From positions 16,134,001 to 16,198,000 of the forward strand of contig OX387201.1 of the NCBI GenBank assembly GCA_947561715.1: 64,000 bases of DNA, given 5' to 3'. Source of the stretch: Ascidia mentula. Its lineage: Eukaryota > Chordata > Ascidiacea > Phlebobranchia > Ascidiidae. The translations under genes were made by a program, and so were the position numbers. A model generated the notes under the pieces. The model was not told where the DNA came from, did not search any database, and saw only the letters and a program-made list of their open reading frames with translations. Positions 11,572 to 24,701 of the stretch are shown here, in pieces; position 1 is the stretch's first letter; each line of letters starts with the position of its first letter.

Positions 11572-12670
11572 AACCTACATTTTTTCTGCTTTTAGAGACA
11601 AAATAATGTCCAACATGGGGCAGAATGCTTACGTAGTTGTCTCGCTAAAGATCGTCCAAGCACTAGGCAGTGCATCTGTTCTTAATCAACCTTAACGCGG
11701 GCACCTATACATAACCCGTTGCATTGTTATAATTTTACTCCGTTACGCAAGAGTTCAAAAGGGCATTTCCCGTCAAAGAAACTTCCTTCTATAATCTAAA
11801 GAAATACTGGAATGGGGCCTTATAACTTGTCGGTGCCCATTACATTTTGTTTCTTGTGTTTACTCTTCATCTGTGCAGTAGTTTTTTGCTCTAAATACAA
11901 ATGATTTGATTTAGGATGGCCATTTTTCGTTAGATTTCAAAGAAATTTTGCATATTGCACACACATGGTTGAGACGTTGCTGGAATGCACGTGATTGCCT
12001 TAAAATTGCATCACGTGCATTGTTGCAAAATTATCCAGGAAGGCGTAGTTTCAGCCTATTGCAGTTTAAAGTGCCAGTTAAATAGAATACTATCGCTCGT
12101 TGTTTATTAAATTTGCAATTTGGGGAACGCTTTAGGAAGACTGCGATGCGTACAACGGTTTGTATAATACTTAACCTGCATTTGCTTTAATATAATATCA
12201 ATAGGCCTATGTGATTGACGTGGAGTTGCTCTGGTCAAAAACCAACGAAAATCTGTGTTGATTTGGACTGTGTTAGGCAGATACAATGAAAGTTATGAAG
12301 TGCAACTACCAATACAAATTATTTTATTTTTTTTTAAAGAAATGAAATATTTTAACAGGCATAATTTAAATATAGGCAATGTTGCGCCAATAAACCATGT
12401 TATCCACTCAGGCACCAACAAAGCATACCTTACCCAAACTAATAACTAACACAAACTGTCCAAATTCCCAACCTAAACTATTTACCAAAAAATATAAATT
12501 ACCTTCCTTGTATTTCTCATGTAGGATACAAGATCTTAATGGGACCAATTAAAATTAGTTTGTTTCCAGTGAAAGTTTACAAAACAATAAATGTACAGAT
12601 TGTAAGTTAATTTACAAACTCAATACTTTTTCAAGTACTTCAAAAACGTATGTAGGCTATTTGTATCAAA

Positions 12671-15600
12671 ATGTTCTGCAAAAATTATCATGTGAACAAC
12701 TTGATAAACCGTCTTACAAGTAAGAAACAAATGTCTGTGGACGATGTTGAAAGTTCAGACCTTGTACGTAACCTGTCTTTGTGGAATTTAGTTTTTATAG
12801 GTAAGTGGTCTGTGTAAAAATGTACAAATGCACATTGTAAGTTATCCAATTACAAAATAATCTGTATGTGCAAAATAAATTCTAAAAACAAAACAACTTT
12901 TACTTAAGTAAGTATGAATGTCATGGGTAGATCTACAACATTTATATGGCCAGTGGTGGTTTTCACCTTTACCACAACTTTTCATTTAAAAAAAAAGCGT
13001 CTGTTGTGTAAAAAAAACTGTTACTTTAAAGGAGTTGGGAGTACTTTGGGGGCAGGAGTTTATGTGCTTGCTGGATCTGTAGCAAAAAATGATGCGGGAC
13101 CATCAATCATAGTGTCTTTTTCTGTTGCTGCATTTGCATCTATGTTGGCAGGTAATTTCTTCTGGTGCAAAGTGCATACTTTTGCTTTATTGTATATTAA
13201 TTTTATTAATGTTCTGTTCTTACTCTTTACTATGTACTTTAGTATGAATTTGACAAATTAGCAGACTGTAAAAAATCAGTTTTCCCAGTGCTCTATAACA
13301 ACTTACTGTAACTGTAGTTTTCCCGCCCATTTTTTATACATCACATGATTTTACAAGCAGTGTTCGCGTTATCCCCTTTTTCGTGTTGGCACGTTTTTTG
13401 GCTTGTGTGCTGTACCATTACCTTGAGGAAGCCTTGTTGAATAACAGGCGAAACGTCGGTGAATAAAGTTACGTTTTATATATGCCAGAAGAACAGATTA
13501 TTAAGTTACAATATGCCTGGCAGCAACAAAAACATTATATTTGTAAAATACATATGTACAGAAAAAATTAAAGATCATAAATATGTTGTTCAGACATGCC
13601 CAGTTTTGCTATGCGCATTATAATCATATGACTTGTAATGTGAACATGTCCAAAATACTATTTTATACACTGTCGTTTACCATGGTGTGTAGTTTGTTTA
13701 TTGTTTAGGTTTGTGTTATGCTGAATTCGGTGCCAGGGTTCCAAAAGCTGGATCTGCATACATCTATAGCTATGTTACTGTGGGACAGTTTTGTGGATTT
13801 GTTATCGGTTGGAATCTTATACTGGAGTATATCATAGGTAATATTTTTTTGTTTGGTATAGCAAGATTGTAGTAACCAAGTTTATTTTCATAATGTATAT
13901 CATACAGTGCATTGTGTTTTGGTATGTATTCCATGTTGTCCTTATCATTAGGGTGCCTTAGAAAATATTATTGTCCATTACTATAAAAATTCCCTTATTT
14001 CTGACTGGGCATCCTTTTTCAAAGCAGTTTTAGTTCTAGCATTCTTATTATAATTTTTTTTGTTTTTGTGACATCCCTGTTTCAGAAATATCACCACCAA
14101 ACAAAATCATATTACTGTAGCATCACCAAAGGAAAGCCGTAGTCTTTTGCCAGTTGTCTATTTTTTAGATCCATAACAATGGAAGTAGATTAAGATTTGG
14201 CCAACTACTCATTTTTTAAAATTTTATTGCGATTTTGGTGTTACTTTTTTGCATTGTGTTATCCAGAAATATATTTTTCGTGCAATTTTTTTACTTTCTG
14301 ATTGTGAAATTTATGTGGCAACTGAAGTAGTTACATTTTTTCATCCAATTGTTTTTAATTTTGCATTTGTTTTATTTGTGATAAAAGAAATTAGTCATTT
14401 CATTGATTCCTGTTCGTAATTTTTTATGAAAATAAGATATGACAATTTTATTGTTTTCTGGTAAAGGTGTATCAAGTGTTGCAAGAGCTTTTAGTGCAAA
14501 TGTTGATGCACTGACAGGTGGCATCATTGCAAATGCTTCAAGGTCAGCCATGCCCATGAATGTAGCAGGATTTGCTACCTACCCCGATTTTCTTGCTGTT
14601 GGTCTTATTTTACTTGTCACAGGTATTATTTTATCTACTTTCTTTTATTGTTCGGGCAAAAATAGTGCAATTCATTAGTTTAAGCATTTTTTTATAGTTT
14701 TGCTATCCATTGGGATGAAGGTGTCAAGTATTTTCATCACTGTTTTGACTGTTATCAATATAGTTGTTCTGTGCTTTTGCAGTATTGGAGGATTTATCAA
14801 AGGTAAGTTTGGTAGCTGTAGCATTTTCCTTTTGTCCATTGTGGGCTAATTTAACATGTGAATTATTGTGTGTGCATGTTAAACTTGTGAAGAAACCAAA
14901 GTGTTCTTTTTTGACAAGTTTAAATAAAAAAACATGGTGTTAGTATAAAGCTGAAAATATTATCTACATGTATAAACATAGTCACCACAAAGTGGAAGTC
15001 TTCTCTGCTACTAAGCTGACAAGATCGAATCAAACCATAGCTAAAAATCGAACCATAGCTAATAAGACCTGCTTGGTCAAAACACTGGCCCTGTCTGCAG
15101 CTCACTATATTATCTACATGTTTGGCATACAAAGTTGGTTGCTGGTTTGGTTTTAACATTGATACATATGTTTTTTTGCAAGGGAGCTTTAAAATTGTTT
15201 GATGGTTATGATTGTTTTGATGATGGCATATGTTCTTGCTGAAATGTTTTTCGTGTGAAACATGACAATGTTGACAATAGTATGGGCTGGTCTCTTCATT
15301 CTTAGAAGTTGATTGTTTTGTTTAAAAAATGCTCAAATGTTATTTTCTTATTTGTTACAGCTGATACCAACAATTGGCATTTAAAACCGGATGATGTCAA
15401 TGGTCATGGAAATGGTGGTTTTATGCCATATGGTGTTTCAAAGATGATGGAAGGGGCAGCTTCTTGTTTTTATGCATTTGTTGGTTTTGATACAATAGCT
15501 TGTGTTGGTAAGTGAAGCAAATAGTAGTGTTAGCCAAAAACTACTAGCATTCAGAAGCTAAGATATTGCTTGTGAATGCTGCTGGTTTGGGGAAAAAATA

Positions 15601-18600
15601 GAATACAAAATTTAGTATTTAGTACTTTAGAAGTGTGTTTGTGTATACTAGCTTCAGTGAACCCCGGTTAATCCGGATTCAATCTGAACCGTGTAGCGAA
15701 GTAACAAATATTTGTTTAAAGACTGAAGTTGTTTCGATAATGGGTTAAAATCACTCTGTTTCAACACAACTTAAAGATCTTAGTATAATTTTAAGATTCA
15801 AACAAAATACTGCGAGGCATGTTTTAATTACTCAGTGATTTCCTGAATAGCATGGACGTTAAACATGACGAATGACTGTGGCGTGATGGTGTTTTGCATA
15901 TTGCCTAGCTAGGGTGCGGAGTGTGGAGGCCGTTTATTTGTCTTATTGTTAAGCCACCATATTGTATATATAGCATTTTCTATATTAATGTTAAATTTTA
16001 GGCTTATATATGTTGTATCTTCAAACGGCCTTATGATTTATTTTAAATACGATAAGCTGGTTCACGCTTTTAGTACACGTGAATGGCGCTTTTAAAGAAA
16101 GAAGGAAGCTTAATGTAAAATGCACACTACACGCTTTGGAGCATTCTATTCGTGGCACATCCAATAAGTTTCCCATAAGACCCCTCCAGAAGCAGGCAGT
16201 TGTCACGCATGTTAACGTCCTAGTGGACGTTCGTGACTTGAATAAGTCAACGTATGCTAGCTTCAGACATTTGAGGAATATGTTTTGGTCACGAGTGCCG
16301 TTTTTAAGCCTAAACGTTTTAACTGCTCGCTGCAACATCATGGATAAAGAGATCTCGGGAGTGCACGGAAAAGCGTTGTTGGTTCAAATAAGATGTTTCA
16401 GAAAATCACAAATGACTGGACCCTCAAACGATTATTTTTTTGTAAATACAGCTTGAAGTTTAAGTTGCTTTTTTGATTCACTTTTCTTCAACATCCGGCC
16501 TCAAAAAATAGCTGGTTTGAAACACCACTCAAACTCTGAAACATGTTCCAATTCGCTGTTACGGTCGGTCACCGCTGTGCAATACGCTTGTACCTCGTCG
16601 GTTTGTTGCGCAGTTGTCAAAAGCCTACAAGTCGTAATGCAGGGTTGGCATTTGCAAAGTAAACATGGTAGAACGCGAAAGGCCATTGACAACTTGCTTT
16701 CCCGTTGATAAATTGCATATCAGTGGTGAACCCCGCTATTATCAAATTATTGGAAATGCCTGATTGCTAATTAAAGTGTCAGTAGCTCACGGTCAAATGC
16801 CCTGTACTTGTTTTCCGGCTTTCTCATCTGATGTCTGAAAATATATATCTCCTGGTTATTAGGGCCCATGCTGCTTTGGTTTTTACAAGTTTCTGACAAA
16901 TGCATGTCACTTATTGCAGGGCGATTAATTAAGCCCGTGTATGTGCTAGGTCTCCTTTGGGTGGTGGAAAATGTAGTTTTACCTGGCTACATGTAAGAAG
17001 GTTAAACAAAACAATTCAATAGGATTAGAGCAGTGATTTTCAACCGGTGCTCCTTGAAAGATCATCAGGTGTTCCGCAAGAAATTTATTAGTTTAACTGA
17101 TGTTCCGTGGAACACGGGTCGAAAATCACTATTTTTATGAAAATAATCATCCACTATCGCCAGTTTGAATGTTCTATTGTTGTGAAACAATAAGATTCGT
17201 TTTGTAATAATAAGAATGTAATTGCGCGAGCCTGTTGATGGTTAAGCACAATGCCGCAGGATTTCCAACAATTTGGTGTTCCGCAAGATTATTTTGATAA
17301 AAATAGTGTTCCGTGGCTCAGAATGGTTGAAAAATACTGGATTAGAGCATAGATTTTTCATATTTGTTTTCAACAACAAAGGTGCTATCTAATTCTCCTT
17401 ATGTTTTGCAGGTGAAGAAGCCAAAAATCCTTCCAAAAATATTCCAAGGTCCATAGTTATTACACTGGTCATTTGCCTACTGGCTTATATTTCTGTTTCC
17501 TCTGCATTAACATTAATGCAACCATACTACTTGTTGAATGAAAACGCTCCTTTGCCCAATGCATTTATTTATGTAAATTTGGGTTGGGCATCCAAACCGA
17601 TAGCAGTTGGTTCAATTTGTGCCTTACTTTCTAGGTATAATCTCTAAAATATATTTGCTATTTTCTCAATATGTTTTACATATGTATGTGATTTTGTCAT
17701 ATCATGCGATATTTTTATTTTATTGATTGCTTTATTGTCATATAAAAATTATGATTTAAACCGTAATGTGGTTTGTAGGCAAGTGCATGCTTCCATGGTT
17801 CGGTGAATGCTACAATGACATCATGGTATAATGAATATGGTGAATAAAATTGTTTTGTTATCCTTTACACTCCATTTTCAGCCAATGATCTATAACAGTA
17901 TATTTTTCTTTAAAATCTATCTAGCGTCTTAGGTGCAGCAGTTGGAATGCCAAGAATAGTATTTGCAATGGCCCGTGATGGACTCATATTTAAAAAGTTG
18001 GCCAAGGTATCCCCAAATTCACATGTTCCTGTAATTGCTACTATTTTATCAGGAATTTTGTCAGGTGTCGTATATACACACGTTTAAGTAGACACACCAC
18101 TCCTTTAACAGCATTTTCTTCACAGCTTTAATGGCGTTGGTGTTTGACCTTCATGATTTAGTAAATATGATGTCTATTGGTACATTGATGGCCTACACAT
18201 TGGTGGCATTCTCTGTGCTATTACTAAGATTTCGTCCAGAAAATGAAAATTTATCACTGGGTAAAAATCTGTTTTTCAACCTTGTATAGAAAACTAAACA
18301 AATGTTCTTCAGAGGAATCAGAAAGCTTTGCTTCATCTGAAAACTATTCTTTGAGGAATTTTTGTAGTCCAGAGGTGGAAATACCAACTCAGTCAACGAA
18401 CAACCGTGTTAACATTGTTTCTTGTTTGTCAGGTAACATATAATTGTAGACTGTTGCCCAATATTCTCTGCACGCAATATAGAAGTAGGATGAAAATAAT
18501 CGCTGTTTTTTTACCAACAAATTTACAAAACCAAAACATGAATGCTTGAGCTGGGTCTTATTACCTGTGGTTGTGTTTAAAACTCACCTATTTTAGTGGT

Positions 18601-19104
18601 TGTTATGATCTTGTTGGCGATCCTCCTCGTCTGGGGAGATGAAAACCTTGAAAAATGGTGGGGAATTTTCCTGCTTGCAATATTGGCAACGTTTTTTTTA
18701 CTTTCAATCTTTGTAATTGGAAAGCAGCCAAAAAATCCCACAATTCTCTCCTTTCAGGTAATTTTACAACTTATTTAAAAATCTTAAGTCCTGACAAAGC
18801 TTGTTTAGACGCCGTTGGTCCCGCTTGTTCCTATGTTTAGTATGATGTTTAATATTTACTTGATGTTAAAACTTCCAACAATGACATGGGTGAGGTTTGG
18901 TGTATGGATGGTTGTAGGTAAGTCAGAGAAAGATATATATGTCATCTGTTGCACCTGTCATATTATTTTGTTTTTTAAAAAAACAAGTGGCTAATGCATG
19001 GTTCGCTATTGTTAGGTTTGATTATGTACTTCGGTTATGGAATACGCCATGGCAGTAACATGGATGATGACTCCCTGGTACAAAATGAAGAATGTATAAA
19101 TTAG
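12671..19104 (+). CDS. Cationic amino acid transporter (SLC7A1-3/CAT-like), 13 exons, 587 aa
   Basis: Plasma-membrane carrier of the APC superfamily; vertebrate relatives move arginine, lysine and ornithine. Exons: 12671-12800, 13032-13151, 13709-13837, 14467-14622, 14698-14802, 15361-15507, 17412-17634, 17925-18064, 18126-18260, 18313-18432, 18597-18757, 18809-18917, 19016-19104; total 1764 bp, in frame. Family motifs in order: [93 protein letters not shown], then a variable cytoplasmic loop and the C-terminal helices ([16 protein letters not shown]). About 14 helices are expected. The intron between exons 9 and 10 is only 52 bp. Residue 110 is Gln (VTVGQ) where vertebrate CATs usually have Glu. 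Intron 7 carries a hAT MITE and a pogo-like end. Confidence 0.95.
13405..13475 (+). repeat. Hammerhead-like repeat fragment in SLC7A intron 2
   Basis: CTTGAGGAAGCCT, a short loop, then AGGCGAAACGTCGGTG. Helix II (GCCT...AGGC) and the GAAAC-GUC half of a hammerhead are present, but the CUGANGA strand reads UUGAGGA, with the catalytic C changed. Homologous to 3676-3727 (minus strand). Confidence 0.4.
15214..15306 (+). repeat. Dispersed repeat with degraded hammerhead-like core, SLC7A intron 5
   Basis: TTGATGATGGCATATG then TTCTTGCTGAAATGTTTTTC, followed by an ATGGGCTGGTCTCTTCATTC tail. It is homologous to the right arm of the 11.4 kb palindrome and to 35321-35415. Confidence 0.5.
15655..15695. 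repeat. Pogo/Tigger-like terminal sequence
   Basis: CAGTGAACCCCGGTTAATCC followed by GGATTCAATCTG resembles pogo/Tigger-type terminal inverted repeats and matches the end at 50847-50871. The partner end was not identified with confidence within this SLC7A intron. Confidence 0.35.
17031..17339. mobile_element. hAT-type MITE with 8 bp target-site duplication
   Basis: The 309 bp element begins CAGTGATTTTCAACCGGTG and ends with the inverted form of CAGTATTTTTCAACCATT. It is flanked by an exact 8 bp duplication, GATTAGAG, at 17023-17030 and 17340-17347. CAGTG ends and 8 bp TSDs are diagnostic for the hAT superfamily. Both halves also carry GTGTTCCGCAAGA/GTTCCGTGG motifs. No ORF; inserted in SLC7A intron 7. 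Confidence 0.92.
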
Positions 19105-22100
19105 GAATAGTACTTTGTACATGCTCATTTATTCTGGGATGTTTTTGCCAACTTTGAGAGCAATTGACAACAATTGTATATCCATGACCTTTCGTATAAT
19201 GTATAAACATCACAGCGTAAAAACCGTGCAGTTTTGGAAAAGGCCGCATAAAGCGACATGAGTTGTCAACTTACATACTGTTAACTGTCGTGAACAACAT
19301 TGTTGCCGTTCCCATCGTAACATCGCCATCATAACAGAACACAGGCACAAACCACACTTTATGTTGACATCAAATTATCACAAAATAAAACAATCCTCTT
19401 TCCCGATGTTCGAGCTGAAATCAAGTCCTGGAGGAAAGCGAGTGATTTTTATCCAATCACTGAATTTGTAACGCTATTTAAACACGCCTATGTCAAATTT
19501 AATAAAAAAAGTTTCATGATGAATTAACTCAACAGGTTACAGATTTCATTAGGCCTTTTTATTTTGCACGAAAGACAACAAAAATGAACTAGACATGCAA
19601 AAGTCAAAATGGCATGGGCACCTCTAAAACCTTTCAGGTTGTCGAGTCCGGCGTCCATGTGATGTTGAATATCTCACAATGAATCACCGTCTGCCAACGG
19701 CAAGTGGTAAATTTCACTTTTCTGAGATTGGCAAAGTGTTTTTCAAGATATCGCAGTTTGAAGTAACAGCACAACTGGATTGCGATGTATAGGCTACTTT
19801 TGTCAATAAAAAAACGTTTTCTACAAAATATGGACTATATAATAACAATGCACAACAAATAGTAATTACAGTGGTAACTTATACACTCTGTATATTTATG
19901 AAAAAAAGAGTAAAAATGATGTACCAGTGATGTGGTTGAATGAGCCAGGTGCACGGGCTGTTGTCTGGGCGTTTTTTGGCGTATTTTGGACAGTTTGAGT
20001 ATGGTTTTCGTATATTGTAGCCTTCTCACGAATTCAATTAGTTAGGGAGGCCCGGTGGTGAGTATATCACTCAGCCTCATCCCAATATTCGTGACGTCAT
20101 AACCGCGAGTAGACGACGAAACCGTGTTGCCAGTGAAATGGGAAGCACGTGATCTTTTAGTTACTTCGGCGTGCCCGACTTCTCTTTGGGAGAGAGAAAA
20201 ACGGGAAATCGTATCAGCCTGGTTTAAGTCTTCTTTTCTATACTTCTATACAAACTGTAGTGTTGGTTAAACATGTTTTGTCTACTTTATATGCTCATAT
20301 GGCCATAGACGTATCCAGGATTCTTCAAAGGGGGTCTAAAATTTTGGGGGGAATTCACGATTTACCGTTGTAACTTAAAGTTATTTTTTGGCGAGCATTG
20401 CGAAATCCATACGCCCGTGTTAGCAAAAACTATCGTCCAGACCTCCAGTTTTATTACACGCAACGCATTTATAAACCCCCCCATCACAAAGTAGCCTACG
20501 AGCATGCAGTACAGATTCCGAAACAATGGATATGGCGTATACATATTGCATTGTTACACATTTACAACAACGTGGTAACATTAGTTAACAGTATAGAGCG
20601 GCGCTTCTAGCGACAATCTACAGCCATTGTTAATTAAACTTTTTTTATGGGGCCTAGTCACGATGCTTTTTAAGAAGTAAGTCATTGCCCATTTAAAATT
20701 ATCCACTTGGAGCAGTCAAAAAAGAAGTTGCAAACGTTTGGTCTAATAAGAGGAGTGTAATAATTTAACAAGCTATGTCATTGGGGAGCTACGTATGGCT
20801 CTTTTAACATCTGATATAGACATTGCTACATAGACGGCAAGTTCATCTTAAGAAAAAAGCTATGATGTATAATCAAGAAACATTTGAAACTGATGGACAA
20901 CTTTTGTGGCTCTAAGAATGCTTGAGTTTGGTGTAAAAAGAGTGCAACTGGCTCATCACATTACGAAGACTGTCGATCTCTAAACTAGGCGAATACCTGT
21001 GTAGTAGGTCATAAACGAAACAAAAGCATGACCGCCAGGCAATGTGATACGTTATTTACATGGGCTATGTACAGTGGTGGGATTCAGGCGGTTCGCATCG
21101 GCCCTATAGAACCGTCTCACAATGTTGCAGGTAAAGATTGTTTGAATATGCATTGGTTTAGATAGGAGTTCTTAATGGAACGCGTGTATCGCAGCGGCAA
21201 GACTTCTTCACGGGAAAATTTACGTTTGGGCAAGGTATAAATTGTCCAGGAATATAAGTACTAAGCACCAAAAACGAAAATTATCTTTTAGGCGAAGAAA
21301 AATGTCTGAAAGTAACGCGTTAGGTTTAGTTAGCCATCCCTATAATTAACGCGTACAATTCACACATTGCATGAGAGCAAAACCTGCTGCTAAACTACAC
21401 AAAGAACTCACGCATTATTTGTGAAAATCAGAACAAACCTGCCTTTCAGTAACTGCGAAAATTGTCCCTCGACGTATTACTAGAGGTGTTCGTTGCGCAA
21501 AAATAACCCCATTACGTCACACGTAACCTTTCACCTCTGTTTTCGCATGGAAGTAGAAAAAAAGGGGAAGGCAAGAATGCCCCTAAAAAAATAATGAAAA
21601 AAGGGTAAAATTCAGGACATCTGCACCAATGTGTTGCAGTTAATTAGAAATATAAAGTTTAAAGTTAGTTATAAATTTACATTTAATCACATGCATGGCA
21701 AAAACCTGAAGTTTACTCGAGCGTCTCGCTGTCCATACTCTCACATTCCCTGTCTCTTTTCATAACTGAAATAATTTGTGCAAAATAAACCAATGAATGA
21801 ATGAATGGCAATTTTTTAAGTTTCCTGCACTAATTAACAGTAGCCACTTAAGTTTAAACCGCAATATTGCTCCTTTCCATGTACAGATTGTTATGTACTT
21901 CGGAAGCAATTTGTCACTCCAACAAATAAACCCAACCGCAAGGGAGAAAGAGTTTGATCACGAAAAAATGATGTTTGGACCTTGGCTGTTTTAACTTTCG
22001 TGTATGAAGCAGGAACTACGAGCAAAAGGCAGAGAGATGTGAAAAGACTTGTATTTGATATTCTGCAAATGATATAAAGTACTAAATATTGTTTTAGATA

Positions 22101-22397
22101 ACACATTACCAAATAAAAGCAGAAAGCAGCACAAGGTCGTTTATATTGAAAACCACAGGGATACGAACAATCGTTTTGTCCGATAGCATTCAGCCATGTA
22201 GCTAGTCTATGGCAGACATGCCTTTTGACGAAATTGCTAATCACGACATATTATCTAACCATAAACACATTTTGGCCAATCATTTCCGATTAAATCAATC
22301 ATTGTGACGACAAGAAATTGAGAAAACTTAACTGAAAACAAACAAGCAAAGAAAGGCATTGTACTTAGGGCAGGGTAATCAGTACAAGAATATAAAA
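19105..22397. other. Intergenic region between SLC7A and the collagen-lectin gene
   Basis: Includes the presumed SLC7A 3' UTR, with an AATAAA at about 19384. A hAT-like end (CAGTGGTGGGATTCAGGCGG) lies at 21072. No coding sequence was recognised. Confidence 0.5.
21072..21130. repeat. hAT-like end, CAGTGGTGGGATTCA family
   Basis: CAGTGGTGGGATTCAGGCGG plus adjoining sequence (TATAGAACCGTCTC) matches the start of the fold-back element at 24702-24788. Only the left part is present. Confidence 0.5.
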
Positions 22398-23589
22398 ATG
22401 AAATACCAGACAACTGCATTCATTGTTGTTTTAATGCTTGTGGCCTTGCCTGCAATCAAGTGTCAGTTGCGTAGCGACTATTTGGTCTGTAAACCGATCG
22501 AAAACCTTTTCAAAGAAAATAGCTCTTCTCCTGGAGCAAATGGGGTTTTGTCTGGTCCAAGAGGTCCGCCAGGGCCACCAGGAAAACGTGGCCCACAAGG
22601 TGTGAAGGGGGAGACTGGACCCACGGGACCGCAGCCAGATATTGATTGGGACACTGTGGTGGAACGGATTAATGAAAAGATTGAAGGTGTGTTTGTCGTC
22701 AAAATATGTCGCACTTAATTAATCCTTTTTATGACATTCGTATAACTGTACTATATATATTCTTATGAGTTCATTGAAATTAATCCAATTAATTGACCAA
22801 ATGAATGAATACGAAAGTCAAAGTTTTGCAGTGATTGTGGCATGATGTGATATGTAAGTATACTTACATAGCCTTCAATACGATATAGCCTTCAGGCTAT
22901 AGCCTTCAATACGATTATTGGTGCAGAAAGACTCAACTGCAGTGCTGGGTTTTTGGATCGTGGTTTCTGCTACAAGCTGATCTACACCACAGCTGTTCGA
23001 TCTACAGACAAGGGTGGTAAAGAGTATGCAGCCAATTTATGCGCTTTCCATGGAGGCGAGTTGGTGGACATCGACACTCAAGAACTCTACAATAAAATAT
23101 ATGATTACTTGAAGCGAACATGGATGGGATACGTTGATGATCCGACAATAAACTATGTTGATATATGGTTGGCATCCAGATTCCAGGTTTATCATGTGGC
23201 ATTGTAGCTATTAAAATTTCCTCAAGTTGGATGAAGCACATCGTTACAAAACCAATACAATTTACTTTTACAATTGAAGAAAATAAAACCGAAAGCACTT
23301 GATTTATTACTCTACATAGAAATTTTTTTAATGTTAAAAATACCCAAAATCTCACTTTATTGCATTTGTTTTCAACCCATAGTAACTATCTTGATATGGA
23401 CAGGAAGGGAAGGTTGTGAGTACGACTGGTGGAGATGTTTACGTTCAATGGTATCCCACTTATCCAAGAGGGTCTGACGAGGGAATGACGTTAGAAGTTG
23501 CTACTCGTCATACACGCACCACTACAGGATTGTGGAATGTTAATACTTCCAGTGGGCAGCCTGTGCCCTTTTGCCGTTTCCCGCATTAA
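22398..23589 (+). CDS. Secreted collagen-stalk C-type lectin (collectin-like), 244 aa
   Basis: Exons 22398-22686, 22927-23186 and 23404-23589 total 735 bp and are in frame. The N-terminus (MKYQTTAFIVVLMLVALPAIKC) is a clear signal peptide. Residues about 57-82 hold eight collagen Gly-X-Y triplets (GPRGPPGPPGKRGPQGVKGE, then GPTGP). Exons 2 and 3 encode a C-type lectin-like domain: GFCYKLI, a Cys in NLCAFHGGELVDID, IWLASRFQ, GLWNV and the closing PFCRFPH. The short collagen stretch followed by a CTLD recalls mannose-binding lectins and collectins. The usual EPN/QPD sugar-specificity motif and WND Ca2+ site are not obvious, so binding may be atypical. A broken duplicate of exon 2 lies at 24615-24701. 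Confidence 0.9.
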
Positions 23590-24614
23590 TGGTCGATTTT
23601 TTGCAAACATTTGGTTAAAGCAAAACTGAAACATTGATGGTTAGGATTACAAATTAGCTTGGAGGTATTTGGAATGAGTATAATTGCATTTCTGCAAATT
23701 TTTACCATTCTTTGACGCATATAGTTACTGTAAAAATGTAAATATATATCATGAAGAAACCTGAAAATATTTCAAAATCCAGTTAATTGCTTTTATTACA
23801 TATTGTGTATATTCAGCCACTTTCATGTCCTACACGGCGATTCTTTAATTATACAAAAACCTTCTGTCAACAGGCCCCTATGTATGTATAACTGTATCGT
23901 ACGTTTACGACATATAAGCCCACGACTGACGGACACCAGTGGCAACAATAAAATAGACCCAAGGTCGTTAATGAACTTGGTTTTGCTGCGATATGGTTGT
24001 TGGCCACGAGAAAACAGACATGTTTAAGTATCTCAGCTTGAAGGCAGTCCTTTTATTGCTCACCAGCAAAAGTGCATACCAAAGAGTACACAGACGAGTC
24101 ACGAATTCCTGCCAAAATACCTATAATTTTGTTCGGTTCTACGTCAACTAAAAAATGCTGAAAACTGCACGAAAAGTAGCAGCGATTAAAAATCGTAAAC
24201 CTGTTTCGCTGTGGCGTAATTGACATCACACAAGGTGCTCGCGTCGAAAAAATGCACTGTTTACATACGAGAAGGCGCCTTATATTGCAGATATGGAATA
24301 GTTTCAACATAGAAGAATCTGCAGATTACGTTACTCAAATAACAGAATCACAGTGTTGTGTTGCATAATCAGCTGATTTGGTCGGTTTTTCTCGGCGGTC
24401 TTTGCCAGCCTCAATATTTAATTAACCTACGTCGTTTTCGCACGATTTCGTTCGCAGCGGTACAAATGCGACTTCGATCAGCTGTATCTTAGAAACCAGT
24501 CGCCGTATCAAGCTCCTTTTTTGCCAAAAATGTTTTGAAGTTATGAACATCTCCTAGTTTAATTATTAACATGTTTTATTTTTCAGTGTCACATGCACTT
24601 TAAAACGTCACAGC
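23590..24614. other. Lectin 3' flank and spacer
   Basis: No exons recognised. Holds copy A of the roughly 200 bp dispersed repeat (24131-24333). The remainder is unremarkable AT-rich DNA. Confidence 0.5.
24131..24333. repeat. Dispersed repeat, copy A (partner at 56140-56341)
   Basis: The stretch from TTCGGTTCTACGTCAACTAA through GGCGCCTTATATTGCAGATA to the AGAAGAATC region recurs at 56140-56341 in the same orientation with scattered substitutions. Non-coding, family unknown. Confidence 0.8.
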
Positions 24615-24701
24615 ATTGGCGCAGAAAGACTCAACTGCAGTTCTGGGATTTTTGGATCGTGGTTTCTGCTACAGGCTGATCTACACCACGGCTGTTCTAT
24701 C
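24615..24701 (+). pseudogene. Truncated, frameshifted duplicate of the lectin CTLD exon 2
   Basis: About 85 bp match the start of the collagen-lectin exon 2 (22922-23008) with few substitutions, but carry one extra A (TCTGGGATTTTTGGATCG versus GCTGGGTTTTTGGATCG), which shifts the frame. The match stops where a hAT-like fold-back element begins at 24702. No continuation of the exon was found beyond it. Confidence 0.85.

Larger units (their letters stand above)
8910..12670. other. Intergenic region upstream of the SLC7A gene
   Basis: No coding exon is recognised on either strand. Contents: a short GTGACGTAAT duplication near 9885-9902, a TATA-like motif near 9964, and the 70 bp palindrome at 11410-11571. 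The rest is AT-rich sequence in which I see nothing definite. Confidence 0.5.

Noticed and set aside
16079..16456. 125-codon frame in SLC7A intron 7
   Set aside because: No recognisable domain and no splice or codon pattern like the neighbours. It may be repeat-derived, but cannot be supported.
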